Shown: positions 1 to 11,155 of the stretch, piece by piece
How the letters are laid out: every line of letters begins with the position of its first letter
How positions within the stretch are numbered: the first letter of the stretch is position 1
Assembly (NCBI RefSeq): GCF_030159595.1
Contig: NZ_BSKJ01000002.1
Coordinates: 427,881 to 491,880, forward strand
Direction of reading: 5' to 3'
DNA from: Pseudomonas putida
Lineage (GTDB): Bacteria; Pseudomonadota; Gammaproteobacteria; Pseudomonadales; Pseudomonadaceae
DNA: 64,000 nt
Program-made: the position numbers and the translations under genes
The notes under the pieces: model-generated
Seen by the model: the letters and a program-made list of their open reading frames with translations, nothing else
Database searches by the model: none
What the model was told of the DNA's origin: nothing

Positions 1-387
1 AGCGTGGTGGAAGAATTGCGCTGGCTGGAATATGGCCAGCGACTGCGTGACCAGCGGCGCAACCGCCTGTACCGCGGCGACCAGCCGATGGTCGGACGCA
101 CGTTGTATGACGCGGCACTGGCAGGCGGTGCGCAGGCGCTGGGGCAAGGGGTTGGGGAACTGGCCGTGGGCAAGCGTGCCGACTGGCTGGTGCTCGACGG
201 GCAGGACCCTTACATCGCCTTGGCCGACGGCGATGCCATTCTCAACCGCTGGCTGTTTGCGGGTGGCGATCGCCAGGTGCGCGATGTGATGGTGAATGGG
301 CAGTGGGTGGTGCGCCAGGGGAGGCATGCACAGGAAGAGGAAAGCGCGCGAGCGTTTGCCGGGGTGTTGCGACAGCTTTTAGGTTGA
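1..387 (+). CDS. hutF: Formimidoylglutamate deiminase HutF, C-terminal part (cut by the window edge)
   Basis: The reading frame is open from the first base and ends with TGA at 385-387, so only the last 128 codons are present. The sequence has the C-terminal layout of the amidohydrolase superfamily: a GVGELAVGKRADWLVLDG stretch (metal-dependent hydrolases return here to the small beta-sandwich domain) followed by DVMVNGQWVVRQGRH, the usual last strand pair. HutF converts N-formimino-glutamate to N-formyl-glutamate in the Pseudomonas five-step histidine degradation route. The metal-binding residues lie outside the window. The assignment rests on resemblance of the tail to HutF; another amidohydrolase (guanine deaminase-like) is the main alternative. 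Confidence 0.75.
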   Translation, partial: SVVEELRWLEYGQRLRDQRRNRLYRGDQPMVGRTLYDAALAGGAQALGQGVGELAVGKRADWLVLDGQDPYIALADGDAILNRWLFAGGDRQVRDVMVNGQWVVRQGRHAQEEESARAFAGVLRQLLG

Positions 388-394
388 GTGTACT

Positions 395-413
395 GGGGCT
401 GCAAAGCAGCCCC
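395..413. repeat. Short end-of-gene hairpin GGGGCTGC-aaa-GCAGCCCC
   Basis: A perfect 8-bp stem with a 3-base loop lies between the convergent hutF and lipocalin genes. It lacks a proper U-tract on either strand (AAAAAA follows on the plus side), so it is probably a weak terminator or a mobile-repeat remnant. Near-identical hairpins recur at 15465, 19746, 23361 and 29869. Confidence 0.6.
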
Positions 414-419
414 AAAAAA

Positions 420-992
420 TCAGTGCATTTTTACTATTTGCTGGTCGGAAGCCCGCCAGATCAACCGGCTGGTGTCATACCCCTGCTGCCGTGCCTTGGA
501 CAGCAGGTTCTCGCGCTCCCACGCCGGCAATATCGGCGTACGCGACAGAATCCACAAGTGCTTGCGATCCGGGCTGCCGACTACTGCCGTCTGGTAGCGA
601 TCGTCCACGTAAAGAATCCAGTACTCGCCCCGAGCCACGCCCGGCACCAGCTTGGTGAACCAGTTATCGAACTCGACCCACAGCTTGTCGGTATGCCCAG
701 GCTCCTGAATGCTGGCGTGCCCCTCGGCACGCAGCCACTCATCACCCATGGTGCGGCAGCGGTTGAGCACGCCAAAGGTGCCATCAGGCTTGAGGTTGTA
801 GTGCGCCTCTGACTGTTCGCAGCCGGTCTGGTAACGCATGGGCAGGCGCGCCAGCTCGAACCATTTGCCCTGGTAGCGCTTGAGGTCGACATTACCGGCG
901 GTTTTCGGCGCCAGCGGGTCATGCACGGAGCCTGCACAACCGCCCAGCAGCAGCGCCAGGCACACCCCCATCAGCAGGTACACACGCCTCAT
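420..992 (-). CDS. blc: Outer-membrane lipocalin, Blc family
   Basis: This 190-residue protein starts with a lipoprotein signal (MRRVYLLMGVCLALLLGGC, lipobox cysteine at residue 19). It then has the lipocalin signature around YQGKWFELARLPMRYQ and the family motif VEFDNWF. Later strands (GEYWILYVDDRYQTAVVG and a WILSRTP segment) match bacterial lipocalins, which bind fatty acids or lysophospholipids at the outer membrane and are linked to envelope maintenance. Its start codon overlaps the TGA of the upstream small lipoprotein gene by 3 bases (ATGA-type junction), so the two are co-translated. Length and motifs are normal for the family. Confidence 0.9.
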   Translation of the reverse strand: MRRVYLLMGVCLALLLGGCAGSVHDPLAPKTAGNVDLKRYQGKWFELARLPMRYQTGCEQSEAHYNLKPDGTFGVLNRCRTMGDEWLRAEGHASIQEPGHTDKLWVEFDNWFTKLVPGVARGEYWILYVDDRYQTAVVGSPDRKHLWILSRTPILPAWERENLLSKARQQGYDTSRLIWRASDQQIVKMH

Positions 993-1243
993 TTGAGACC
1001 CTGCCCTGAATACATCAGCACCTTGTCAGCCGCGTACTGAACGCTGATGAAGCTCTTCTCGTCCCCCCAGGTGCAGCTGCTCATGCCCAGCGCGCCAGAG
1101 CACTCGGTCGGCGTGCCAAGCAGCTGCTCGACCTCGGCCTTGTTCATACCGGCCTTGATCTTGGAATAGTTTTCCTGGTTGATCTTGCTGCAGGCAGTCA
1201 GGAAGACGCACAGCGACAACAGGGCGAGGGAACGCAACGACAT
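989..1243 (-). CDS. Small lipoprotein of the SmpA/OmlA-like or DUF3862 type
   Basis: An 84-residue protein with a lipobox (LTAC, cysteine 18) and a mature part containing the YSKIKAGMNKAEVEQLLG motif seen in BamE/SmpA-like and DUF3862 lipoproteins, then a two-strand hairpin with CTWGDEKSFISVQY. The start at 1243 is preferred to the longer frame because a CAGGAG ribosome site sits 9 bases upstream and it yields a clean signal peptide. It is the first gene of a two-gene unit with the lipocalin. The exact role is unknown; family members stabilise envelope complexes. Confidence 0.8.
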   Translation of the reverse strand: MSLRSLALLSLCVFLTACSKINQENYSKIKAGMNKAEVEQLLGTPTECSGALGMSSCTWGDEKSFISVQYAADKVLMYSGQGLK

Positions 1244-1402
1244 GAAGGACACTCCTGGAGAGGGGATACAGGCGAGTGGCCTGCAGTGACCTTCGACGCA
1301 AAAATCCCTCCCGGGTTCCCTACCCCACCCCCTTTGCACCTACACCATTGGTCGGGTGGCCATTACTGTGCGACTAATCACAAAGTAATAGTCATCCCCC
1401 AA

Positions 1403-1432
1403 TAAAAAAGGCCGCTCCCAGTGGGAGCGGCC
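1403..1432 (-). terminator. Intrinsic terminator of the fbp-DUF924 unit
   Basis: The stem GGCCGCTCCC / GGGAGCGGCC (1410-1419 with 1423-1432, loop of 3) is followed on the minus strand by a U-rich tail (TTTTTTATT). It lies 40 bases after the DUF924 stop. Confidence 0.85.
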
Positions 1433-1470
1433 TTGCGTCGCGATGGCCTGTGCAGCAAGCCCTTTGGGCC

Positions 1471-2067
1471 TCAGAACCTGGACCCAGGCTCCAGCAAAAA
1501 GTCCATCTCTTCACTGGTGCTTGGCCGTTCCAGCAACAGGTTGCGATGCGGGAAGCGCCCGAACCGGGCAATCACCCGTTGATGCTGCTCGGCATAGTCG
1601 AGGAAACCTTCGAACAACCGGCGGTTGGCTTCAGGCTGCTCTTCAAGCAACACCTGATAGCGCTCGACGCACAGGTTCTGCCAGTCCAGCACCTCGGCAT
1701 GCTCCAGCACCAGCAGCACGAACACCCGCTGGATCGGCAGCAGCTGATAGTCCCAGCCCTTCTGCAGGCCCTGCATGGCCACGACCTGGGCTCGCCGGTC
1801 GCCCTCGAAGGCACGCGGCGCGTCGCGATAGATCATGCGCGGCAACTGGTCCAGCAGAATCAGCAGGCCCAGCCAGCCCTGCGGGCTTTGCTGCCACTCG
1901 TCGAGCCCGCCCGCCAGGGCCTGCTCGACCAGGTCGCCAAACAGCGCTTGGGCTTCGGCATCGTGATGCTTGCCAAACCACAGCGTGCTCTTCTCGTCAG
2001 CCACGGCCTGGGGACTGGTGCCCCAACCGAACCACCACTCCAGCAACGGCTGCCAAGGTGCGAGCAT
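1471..2067 (-). CDS. DUF924 family protein
   Basis: A 198-residue helical protein with the hallmarks of DUF924: WWFG near the N-terminus, FGKHHDAEAQALFGDLV, then LGLLILLDQLPRMIYRD, and a C-terminal FGRFPHRNLLLERPST segment. The family fold resembles TPR/phage-tail chaperone-like helical bundles and its biochemical function is not established. It begins 3 bases after the fbp stop codon, so it is translated from the fbp message and closes that transcript, with a terminator directly downstream. Confidence 0.85.
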   Translation of the reverse strand: MLAPWQPLLEWWFGWGTSPQAVADEKSTLWFGKHHDAEAQALFGDLVEQALAGGLDEWQQSPQGWLGLLILLDQLPRMIYRDAPRAFEGDRRAQVVAMQGLQKGWDYQLLPIQRVFVLLVLEHAEVLDWQNLCVERYQVLLEEQPEANRRLFEGFLDYAEQHQRVIARFGRFPHRNLLLERPSTSEEMDFLLEPGSRF

Positions 2068-2070
2068 GAC

Positions 2071-3081
2071 TTACTCCTTGTGATAGGCGGTAACGCGCTC
2101 GACCTCTTCCTTCGAGCCGAGAATGACCGACACGCGCTGGTGCAGGCTTTCTGGCTTGATGTCGAGGATGCGATCGTAACCGTTGGTGGAGGCGCCGCCG
2201 GCCTGTTCGATGATGAACGACATCGGGTTGGCTTCGTACATCAGGCGCAACTTGCCCGGCTTGCTTGGCTCGCGGGCATCACGCGGGTACATGAACAGGC
2301 CGCCACGGGTCAGGATGCGGTGCACGTCGGCCACCATCGAGGCGATCCAGCGCATGTTGTAGTTCTTTTTCAGCGGACCGGTTTCGCCGGCCAGCAGTTC
2401 GCCTACATAGCGTTGCACCGGGGCTTCCCAGTGGCGCTGGTTGGACATGTTGATGGCGAACTCGGCGGTGGTTTCCGGCACGCGAATGTTTTCGTGGGTG
2501 AGCACGAAGCTGCCCAGTTCGCGGTCCAGGGTGAAGCCCTTGACGCCATTGCCCAGGGTGAGGATCAGCATGGTCTGCGGGCCATAGATGGCGTAACCGG
2601 CGGCGACTTGCTCGGTGCCTGGCTGCAGGAAGGCTTCTTCGTTGAGGCTTTCGTTCTGGCTCAGGTATTGGTTAGGGCAACGCAGCACCGAGAAGATGGT
2701 GCCGACCGAGACGTTGACGTCGATGTTCGACGAACCGTCCAGCGGGTCGAAGACCAGCAGGTAAGCGCCTTTCGGGTATTTGCCCGGGATCTGGTAGGCG
2801 TTGTCCATTTCTTCGGAAGCCATGCCGGCCAGGTGGCCGCCCCACTCGTTGGCTTCCAGCAGGATATCGTTGGAAATCACGTCCAGTTTCTTCTGGACTT
2901 CGCCCTGCACGTTTTCAGTGCCCATGCTGCCCAACACACCACCGAGGGCGCCTTTGGACACGTGATGGCTGATTTCCTTGCACGCACGCGCCACCACTTC
3001 GATCAGGAAGCGCAGATCGGCAGGGGTATTGTTGCTGCGGGTCTGCTCAATCAGATAGCGACTCAGGGTAACGCGGGACAT
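2071..3081 (-). CDS. fbp: Fructose-1,6-bisphosphatase, class I
   Basis: This 336-residue protein removes the 1-phosphate of fructose-1,6-bisphosphate, the committed step of gluconeogenesis in the cytosol. The Li-sensitive phosphatase signature [10 protein letters not shown] is intact, as are the upstream metal-site glutamates around [19 protein letters not shown] and the C-terminal GGLFMYPRD and [10 protein letters not shown] segments. Length equals the bacterial class I norm. Pseudomonads of this group lack 6-phosphofructokinase and depend on gluconeogenesis for hexose phosphates, which fits the neighbouring glycogen phosphorylase gene on the same strand. Confidence 0.97.
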   Translation of the reverse strand: MSRVTLSRYLIEQTRSNNTPADLRFLIEVVARACKEISHHVSKGALGGVLGSMGTENVQGEVQKKLDVISNDILLEANEWGGHLAGMASEEMDNAYQIPGKYPKGAYLLVFDPLDGSSNIDVNVSVGTIFSVLRCPNQYLSQNESLNEEAFLQPGTEQVAAGYAIYGPQTMLILTLGNGVKGFTLDRELGSFVLTHENIRVPETTAEFAINMSNQRHWEAPVQRYVGELLAGETGPLKKNYNMRWIASMVADVHRILTRGGLFMYPRDAREPSKPGKLRLMYEANPMSFIIEQAGGASTNGYDRILDIKPESLHQRVSVILGSKEEVERVTAYHKE

Positions 3082-3228
3082 GTATGGCTCCGAACGGATT
3101 GGGGGGGATGAAAAACCCCCGCAGTTTACAGGGAGAGTTGCAGGCTAGCGAGTGATGAGACTCGCCACGGCTCTCTGACGGCACAATAGGTCGCTAGTTC
3201 AGCCAGCGCCAGGCCGGCTGTCGAGTGG

Positions 3229-3285
3229 GCCTGCTTTGCAGTCCATTCGCGGGGCAAGCCCGCGAATGGGCCGCAACGCGGCCCC
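3229..3285. repeat. REP element between glgP and fbp
   Basis: Palindrome CATTCGCGGGgcaagCCCGCGAATG flanked by CTGCTTTGCAG and GGGCCGCaacGCGGCCC hairpins. It belongs to the REP family repeated at several other places in the window and probably forms the 3' hairpin of the glgP message. The rest of the 210-base gap before it holds only the fbp leader. Confidence 0.8.
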
Positions 3286-3291
3286 AAATGC

Positions 3292-5742
<2,451 letters not shown>

Positions 5743-5861
5743 GCGACATCCTCGGGCAAGTTGACGAAAGCGGAGGGAGATTGTTGAGACTAGACCCTTC
5801 GACAGGGAGTGACAGTTACCGTTCGCAGTTTTCATGCCCACTCTGCGAATCCGGCAAAAGG

Positions 5862-5892
5862 TTGTTCATAAATTGAACAATTCCGGTATGAT
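5862..5892 (+). promoter_or_regulatory. Candidate promoter/operator of the YkgJ gene
   Basis: A perfect inverted repeat TTGTTCA-TAAAT-TGAACAA (5862-5880) is followed by TATGAT (5887-5892), a good -10 hexamer. TTGTTC at 5862 could be a -35 box with a long 19-bp spacer, so the inverted repeat would overlap the polymerase site, as expected of a repressor operator. No regulator is identified. Confidence 0.45.
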
Positions 5893-5927
5893 CGCGCGCC
5901 CCGAGACCGTGATACACCCCTATAAAG

Positions 5928-6332
5928 ATGAAAACGACCCTGATCGCCGCCGCCGAAGTCGACCGCCTGGAAACTTGGCAGCGCTACACCAGCAACATGT
6001 GCCATGGCTGCCATTCGACCTGCTGCACCCTGCCAGTGGAGGTGAAGATCAAGGATCTGATCCGTATCGGCGTGGTAGACGAGTTCGAAAAAGACGAACC
6101 GCCGAAAAACGTGGCCAAACGCCTGCAGAAGGAAGGCATCATCGAGCGCTTCAACCAGAAGTCGGGGATCTTCACCCTGACCCGGATGAGCAACGATGAC
6201 TGCATGTATCTGGATCGTAAGAGCCGGCTGTGCACCATTTATGACAAGCGCCCGGATACCTGCCGCAACCACCCCAAGGTCGGGCCGCGGCCGGGGTACT
6301 GTGCGTACAAGCCCAAGGTGGTTGGCCGTTGA
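5928..6332 (+). CDS. YkgJ family cysteine-cluster protein
   Basis: A 134-residue protein with eight or so conserved cysteines arranged as in the YkgJ/UPF0153 family: C25, C28, C32 and C33 (MCHGCHSTCC), then DDCMYLD, RLCTIYDKRPDTCRNHP and a final GYC. Such clusters bind zinc or an iron-sulfur centre; the family function is not settled. The start ATG has only a weak ribosome site. Its stop codon overlaps the -35 box of the putative RNA gene downstream. Confidence 0.88.
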   Translation: MKTTLIAAAEVDRLETWQRYTSNMCHGCHSTCCTLPVEVKIKDLIRIGVVDEFEKDEPPKNVAKRLQKEGIIERFNQKSGIFTLTRMSNDDCMYLDRKSRLCTIYDKRPDTCRNHPKVGPRPGYCAYKPKVVGR

Positions 6333-6357
6333 CGGCCACGCCAAGACTCAATAGACT
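6329..6357 (+). promoter_or_regulatory. Sigma70 promoter for the intergenic RNA
   Basis: TTGACG (6329-6334) and TAGACT (6352-6357) are separated by exactly 17 bases, a near-consensus sigma70 pair. The -35 box overlaps the stop codon of the YkgJ gene. It predicts a start near 6364. Confidence 0.6.
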
Positions 6358-6363
6358 TTTACT

Positions 6364-6497
6364 CGTCTTGATGTACACGGAGCTTCCTTCAGGAAGTGTC
6401 TAGACGCCGCCACCTGGTTCCGGCCGTGCCGGTTGACGGGAGAAATCCCTAAGGGCATCCGCGATACGACCCCCTTCATTGGGGGTTTCGTATTTTT
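6364..6497 (+). ncRNA. Candidate small RNA, about 135 nt
   Basis: The stretch begins at a predicted start point 7 bases after a good promoter and ends in a strong intrinsic terminator: ATACGA-CCCCC-ttcatt-GGGGG-tt-TCGTAT (6464-6493) then TTTTT. Between them are three smaller hairpins: CTTCC-ttca-GGAAG, CCGGC-cgt-GCCGG and GGGA-gaaat-CCC. There is no convincing reading frame. Some GGA-containing loops are present but too few to call it an RsmY/Z-type RNA. I do not recognise the family. It could also be the 3' UTR of the YkgJ message. Confidence 0.55.
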
Positions 6498-6505
6498 ACA
6501 GCCTG

Positions 6506-7180
6506 CTAACGCCTTACAGGTCGTCGAATCGGCTCATTTCTCAGCTTCTTCAGCATCAGCAACCAACCTTTGATCTTCTCATGCCGTTTCAGGTTCGTCG
6601 GCCGACTTGAAGGATGGCCGTGGTCACGCACATAGGCACTCTCAACATGAACCTTGAGGCTACGAGCTGAATCGCGGCGCAAGTTGAAATACACCTCGTA
6701 TCGGCTCCCATCTGGATAGCCAAACTGATTGCCTTCCAGTGTCAGCCAGTTGCTATGGCCCGTAAACAAACATTGCCGCTCGGCCAAAGTAGCCAGGATG
6801 GCGGGCAGCTGAAATGAAAGCCTGTGTCGCCTAGGACAAAATGCTCGCCGAATTCCTCGATGGTCGATTAGCAGATGATCGTGGCCAATATCATGAAAAT
6901 CCAGCTCCATGCCTTGCTTAGGACCATAACTGACACAGTGGCTGGAATACTCGACGACCAGTGTCAACGCTTGCAGCCCCTGCGCTTCAAACCCTGGGAT
7001 CACCAACAGATGTGATACAGGACGCAAGTGAAGCAAACTCCAGCAGGTACCGGCGACCTCAATTTGGCCACTGGCCAAATGCTCCTTCCACCCCTTGCCT
7101 TTCATTGTCAGTCTCAAGCAATTTTCAGCAGGCAGCCTACTGAGGCTATCGACCCTTGCCAAAAACTGCTTGGTAAGCAA
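6506..7180 (-). CDS. Hypothetical protein, unknown family
   Basis: A 224-codon frame with no family I can name. The only start giving full length is TTG at 7180, directly after an in-frame TAA, with GGAAG three bases before it; the first ATG (7105) has no ribosome site. The protein is basic at its C-terminus (MLKKLRNEPIRRPVRR) and has a central part with LDFHDIGHDHLLIDHRGI and YEVYFNLRRDSARSLKVHVESAYVRD. No signal peptide or membrane helix is seen. Base composition looks more AT-rich than the neighbours. It lies alone between two terminators, so it is either a recently gained gene or a strain-variable one. Confidence 0.5.
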   Translation of the reverse strand: MLTKQFLARVDSLSRLPAENCLRLTMKGKGWKEHLASGQIEVAGTCWSLLHLRPVSHLLVIPGFEAQGLQALTLVVEYSSHCVSYGPKQGMELDFHDIGHDHLLIDHRGIRRAFCPRRHRLSFQLPAILATLAERQCLFTGHSNWLTLEGNQFGYPDGSRYEVYFNLRRDSARSLKVHVESAYVRDHGHPSSRPTNLKRHEKIKGWLLMLKKLRNEPIRRPVRR

Positions 7181-7206
7181 TTACTTCCATTGAAACATCA
7201 AGGCAT

Positions 7207-7243
7207 AAAAAAACGCCCCCGGCCTTTCGACCGGGGGCGTTTT
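7207..7243 (-). terminator. Terminator of typA
   Basis: Stem CGCCCCCGG / CCGGGGGCG with runs of A before and T after, so it can work on both strands; it follows the typA stop by about 20 bases. Confidence 0.9.
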
Positions 7244-7261
7244 CATTCAGCCTGAGCTAAC

Positions 7262-9082
7262 TCAGTTCTTGGCTTTCTTGGCAGCGCGGGTACGCTCGCC
7301 TTCGTCCAGGATCTTCTTGCGCAGACGGATCGACTTAGGCGTGACTTCGCACAGCTCGTCGTCCTGGATGAATTCCAGGGCCTGTTCCAGGGTGTGGCGA
7401 ACTGGCGGTACCAGGGCGATGACTTCGTCTTTGCCCGAAGCACGCATGTTGTCGAGCTTCTTGCCTTTGGTCGGGTTCACGCCCAGGTCGTTGTCGCGGC
7501 TGTTCAGGCCGATGATCTGACCGTTGTAGATCTCCTGACCGTGCTCGACGAACAGCTTGCCGCGCGCCTGCAGGGTTTCCAGCGAGTAGGTCAGTGCCTT
7601 GCCAGTCTCGACCGAAACCAGTACGCCGTTGAGGCGGCCGGACATCTGGCCCGACTTCATGGTGTCGTAGCGATCGAAGATCGAGGTCAGGATGCCTGCA
7701 CCGTTGGTCAGGGTCAGGAACTGGTTACGGAAACCGATCAGACCACGGGCTGGAATGTTGTACTCCAGGCGCACACGGCCCTTGCCATCCGGAACCATGT
7801 TGGTCAGGTCGCCTTTACGCAGACCCATCTCTTCCATCACCTTGCCCTGAGATTCTTCAGGGATGTCGATGGTGACGTTCTCGAACGGTTCCTGCTTCAC
7901 GCCGTCGACTTCACGGATGATGACTTCAGGACGGCCTACGGCCATCTCGAAGCCTTCACGGCGCATGGTTTCGATCAGTACCGACAGGTGCAGCTCACCA
8001 CGGCCCGATACCTTGAACTTGTCAGGGGAATCGGTTTCCTGAACGCGCAGAGCAACGTTGTACAGCAGCTCTTTGTCCAGACGGTCCTTGATGTTACGGC
8101 TGGTGACGAACTTGCCTTCTTTACCGCAGAACGGCGAGTCGTTGACCTGGAAGGTCATGGAAACGGTCGGCTCGTCAACGGTCAGCGGCTTCATCGCTTC
8201 TACCGCATCCGGGGCGCACAGGGTGTCGGAGATGAACAGCTCATCGAAACCGCTGATGCAAACGATGTCGCCAGCCTGGGCTTCTTCAACGTCTACACGG
8301 TGCAGGCCGTGGTGACCCATCAGCTTCAAGATACGGCCGTTACGCTTCTTGCCGTTGGTGTCGATGGCGACGACCGGGGTGTTCGGCTTGACGCGACCAC
8401 GGGCGATACGGCCAACGCCGATAACACCGAGGAAGCTGTTGTAGTCCAGTGCGGAGATCTGCATCTGGAACGAGCCGTCACGGTCAACGTCCGGTGCTGG
8501 TACGTTGTCGACGATCGACTGGTACAGCGCGGTCATGTCTTCGCCCATCTCGGTGTGGTCCAGGCCGGCAATGCCGTTCAGGGCCGAGGCGTAGACGACT
8601 TTGAAGTCCAGCTGTTCGTCGGTAGCACCGAGGTTGTCGAACAGGTCGAAGATCTGGTCCAGAACCCAGTCAGGACGCGCGCCCGGGCGGTCGACCTTGT
8701 TGATCACGACGATTGGCTTCAGGCCGGCTTCGAAGGCCTTCTTGGTCACGAAGCGGGTTTGCGGCATCGGGCCGTCTTGGGCATCGACCAGCAGCAGCAC
8801 CGAGTCGACCATCGACATTACACGCTCAACCTCGCCACCGAAGTCGGCGTGGCCGGGGGTGTCGACGATGTTGATGTGGTAGCCGTTCCAGTTGATGGCG
8901 GTGTTTTTCGCCAGAATGGTAATACCGCGCTCTTTTTCCTGGTCGTTGGAGTCCATGACGCGCTCGTCGTTGAGCTCGTTACGCTCCAGAGTGCCGGACT
9001 GACGCAGGAGTTTGTCGACCAGGGTGGTTTTACCATGGTCAACGTGGGCGATGATGGCGATGTTACGCAGATTTTCGATCAC
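7262..9082 (-). CDS. typA: Ribosome-associated GTPase TypA/BipA
   Basis: A 606-residue translational GTPase. G1 is [10 protein letters not shown] near residue 13, G3 is DTPGHADFG, and G4 is [13 protein letters not shown]. The EF-G-like domains III and V and the BipA-specific C-terminal domain follow ([30 protein letters not shown]). BipA acts on the 70S ribosome and is needed for growth at low temperature and under stress through ribosome assembly. Length and all motifs are normal. It lies 128 bases downstream of thiI on the same strand; the gap contains only an ATGGCGG/CCGCCAT hairpin and possible promoter boxes. Confidence 0.97.
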   Translation of the reverse strand: MIENLRNIAIIAHVDHGKTTLVDKLLRQSGTLERNELNDERVMDSNDQEKERGITILAKNTAINWNGYHINIVDTPGHADFGGEVERVMSMVDSVLLLVDAQDGPMPQTRFVTKKAFEAGLKPIVVINKVDRPGARPDWVLDQIFDLFDNLGATDEQLDFKVVYASALNGIAGLDHTEMGEDMTALYQSIVDNVPAPDVDRDGSFQMQISALDYNSFLGVIGVGRIARGRVKPNTPVVAIDTNGKKRNGRILKLMGHHGLHRVDVEEAQAGDIVCISGFDELFISDTLCAPDAVEAMKPLTVDEPTVSMTFQVNDSPFCGKEGKFVTSRNIKDRLDKELLYNVALRVQETDSPDKFKVSGRGELHLSVLIETMRREGFEMAVGRPEVIIREVDGVKQEPFENVTIDIPEESQGKVMEEMGLRKGDLTNMVPDGKGRVRLEYNIPARGLIGFRNQFLTLTNGAGILTSIFDRYDTMKSGQMSGRLNGVLVSVETGKALTYSLETLQARGKLFVEHGQEIYNGQIIGLNSRDNDLGVNPTKGKKLDNMRASGKDEVIALVPPVRHTLEQALEFIQDDELCEVTPKSIRLRKKILDEGERTRAAKKAKN

Positions 9083-9210
9083 AAGTGTATCTCGATCAGA
9101 GGATTCGGTTGCCGCCCAGTGTAGGCGGCCAATATGTACTGTTTAAGGCTCAGCGGGCCCGGCGGTCGGGAGGGCGATGGCGGATACTGCCGCCATACAG
9201 CCCCGGCGTC

Positions 9211-10665
9211 TTATGTCGGACGATAAACACGCACATTGGCATGTCCCTCACTGAGCAGGTGGTGTGCGTGCAAACGGCTCATCACACCTTTGTCGCAATA
9301 CAGCAAGTACTGGCGCGTTGGATCCAGGTGCTTGAACTTGCTGTTGATCGCGTAGAACGGCATGGCCTGGACGTCGATACCTTCCAGCACCAGAGGTTCG
9401 TCTTCCTGGGCATCAGGGTGACGAATGTCGATGACGATCTGGCCTGGCAGCGCTTCGGCCACTTCCTCGATTTCGATGTCCTTGCCCAGCTCGTCGATCA
9501 CATGGTCGATGGAAATGAACTTGGCGCGTTCCAAGGCGCGCTCCAGCACGGCCATGTCGAACTGCTTCTCTTCATGTTCCATGCGATGACGCTTGGCGTG
9601 GGTGGTCGGGTTTACCGAAATCACGCCACAATATTCTGGCATGTGCTTGGCGAAGTCGGCGGTGCCGATTTCGGTGGCCTGGTCGATGATGTCCTGCTTG
9701 TGGCTGGCCAGCAGCGGGCGCAACACCAGCTTGTCGGTGGCCGAGTCGATGATCGACAGGTTCGGCAGCGTCTGGCTGGACACCTGGGAAATCGCCTCGC
9801 CCGTCACCAGCGCGTCGATCTGCAGGCGGTCGGCCATGTGCGCGGCACCGCGCAGCATCATGCGCTTGAGGGTCACGCCCATGTAGCTGTTGTCGACCTT
9901 GTTGAGGATCTCGCCGACCACTTCTTCGAACGGCACGCTGATGAACAGCACACGCTGGCTGCTGCCGTACTTTTTCCACAGGTAGTGGGCCACTTCCATC
10001 ACGCCCAGCTCATGGGCACGGCCGCCGAGGTTGAAGAAGCAGAAGTGAGTCATCAGGCCGCGGCGCATCATCTGGTAGGCCGCCACGGTGGAGTCGAAGC
10101 CACCAGACATCAGCACCAGGGTTTGCTCCAGAGCGCCCAGCGGGTAGCCACCGATGCCGTTGTGCTGGTTGTGGATCACATACAGGCGCTGGTCGCGGAT
10201 TTCGATGCGCACCAGCACTTCTGGGTTCTTCAGCTCGATGCCGGCGGCGCCGCACTGCTGGCGCAGCTGGCTGCCGACGTAACGGTCAACGTCCATCGAG
10301 GTGAAGTCATGGTGGCCGCCGCGCTTGCAGCGTACGGCAAAGTGCTTGCCGGCCAACAGGTGGCCGAAGTGGTGCTTGCACTTGGCGACGATGTCGTCGA
10401 AGTCACCCAGCGGGTATTCCTCTACCTGCAGGAAGTGGGTGATACCCGGCGTGCAGGTGAGGCGATCGATCATCTCGCGCTGGACTTTCTCGTCTTCGAC
10501 GCGGGTGACCACTTCGAGATTGTCCCACACACCATCGACCGCGAGCTCAGGGTCCAGGTCCTTGAGCACGTTGCGGATGTTCTTGGCGAGCTGGCGGATG
10601 AAGCGCTTGCGCACCGGCCGGCTCTTGATGGTGATTTCTGGGAAGACTTTGACGATAAGTTTCAT
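9211..10665 (-). CDS. thiI: tRNA uracil 4-sulfurtransferase ThiI
   Basis: A 484-residue protein that puts sulfur on U8 of tRNA and, in many bacteria, supplies sulfur to thiamine thiazole. Domains in order: an N-terminal ferredoxin-like domain, THUMP (about 60-165), a PP-loop ATPase with the [14 protein letters not shown] motif near residue 188, and a C-terminal rhodanese domain with the persulfide cysteine at 457 ([17 protein letters not shown]). The rhodanese domain makes this the long, E. coli-like form. It starts with ATG and is separated from glnA by a 490-base divergent region. Confidence 0.96.
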   Translation of the reverse strand: MKLIVKVFPEITIKSRPVRKRFIRQLAKNIRNVLKDLDPELAVDGVWDNLEVVTRVEDEKVQREMIDRLTCTPGITHFLQVEEYPLGDFDDIVAKCKHHFGHLLAGKHFAVRCKRGGHHDFTSMDVDRYVGSQLRQQCGAAGIELKNPEVLVRIEIRDQRLYVIHNQHNGIGGYPLGALEQTLVLMSGGFDSTVAAYQMMRRGLMTHFCFFNLGGRAHELGVMEVAHYLWKKYGSSQRVLFISVPFEEVVGEILNKVDNSYMGVTLKRMMLRGAAHMADRLQIDALVTGEAISQVSSQTLPNLSIIDSATDKLVLRPLLASHKQDIIDQATEIGTADFAKHMPEYCGVISVNPTTHAKRHRMEHEEKQFDMAVLERALERAKFISIDHVIDELGKDIEIEEVAEALPGQIVIDIRHPDAQEDEPLVLEGIDVQAMPFYAINSKFKHLDPTRQYLLYCDKGVMSRLHAHHLLSEGHANVRVYRPT

Positions 10666-10798
10666 TGGTTAACAGCGCGCGCAGGGCCTGCCGAAAATGA
10701 GGGGCGCGAATTATAGCGGAAATTGCTCAGGATTTGACCAACTTTTGATCAGAAGCTTTGAGATAAATGCAGGGAGTGGGTTTTGCAGCGCCTATGCC

Positions 10799-10892
10799 GG
10801 CCCTTTCGCGGGCAAGCCCGCTCCCACAGGAGCTATGCAAGCTTCAGGGAGCACACCGTACCTGTGGGAGCGGGCTTGCCCGCGAAGAGGCC
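10799..10892. repeat. Inverted pair of REP elements upstream of glnA
   Basis: Two copies of the 26-base REP unit TTCGCGGGCAAGCCCGCTCC in opposite orientation (10804-10829 and 10861-10887), separated by about 31 bases. This is the first half of the 490-base gap between thiI and glnA; the second half carries the glnA control sites. Confidence 0.85.
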
Positions 10893-10919
10893 CTCGAAGA
10901 AAACACATCAGCCCCCTCA

Positions 10920-10935
10920 TGCACGATATTGGTGC
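10920..10935 (+). promoter_or_regulatory. NtrC binding site upstream of glnA
   Basis: TGCAC-GATATTG-GTGC matches the NtrC consensus dyad GCAC-N7-GTGC without mismatch. It lies about 120 bases upstream of the sigma54 promoter, the normal distance for an NtrC enhancer. Confidence 0.75.
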
Positions 10936-11040
10936 GTCGCCACCAAAAATCGCATCTTAAGGGTGCACTTTTCCCCGCCAACCCACCGCCAAATGCCCGC
11001 AAACGCCTTCTTTTATCCCACCCTCGCCATTTTCGGGCAC

Positions 11041-11056
11041 TGGCATGCAATTTGCT
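11041..11056 (+). promoter_or_regulatory. Sigma54 promoter of glnA
   Basis: TGGCATG-CAAT-TTGCT fits the sigma54 consensus TGGCACG-N4-TTGCW with one mismatch and has the invariant GG-N10-GC spacing. The predicted start is near 11067, leaving a leader of about 90 bases. Confidence 0.8.
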
Positions 11057-11155
11057 CTCTTGTGAGGCAGGTAAGCTTGGCCGACTATCCGCGCCTGGCA
11101 ACACCCCTTTTCCAGGGCAGCGGCCCACCGCGCTCTAGACCATCCGGAGGACAAC

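Noticed and set aside
6364..6497. RsmY/RsmZ-type RNA
   Set aside because: Only a few GGA motifs occur and they are not in repeated ANGGA hairpin loops; the genomic location is also wrong for rsmY/rsmZ.
7394..9124. 576-codon plus-strand frame opposite typA
   Set aside because: Shadow of typA; the minus-strand product has all GTPase motifs.
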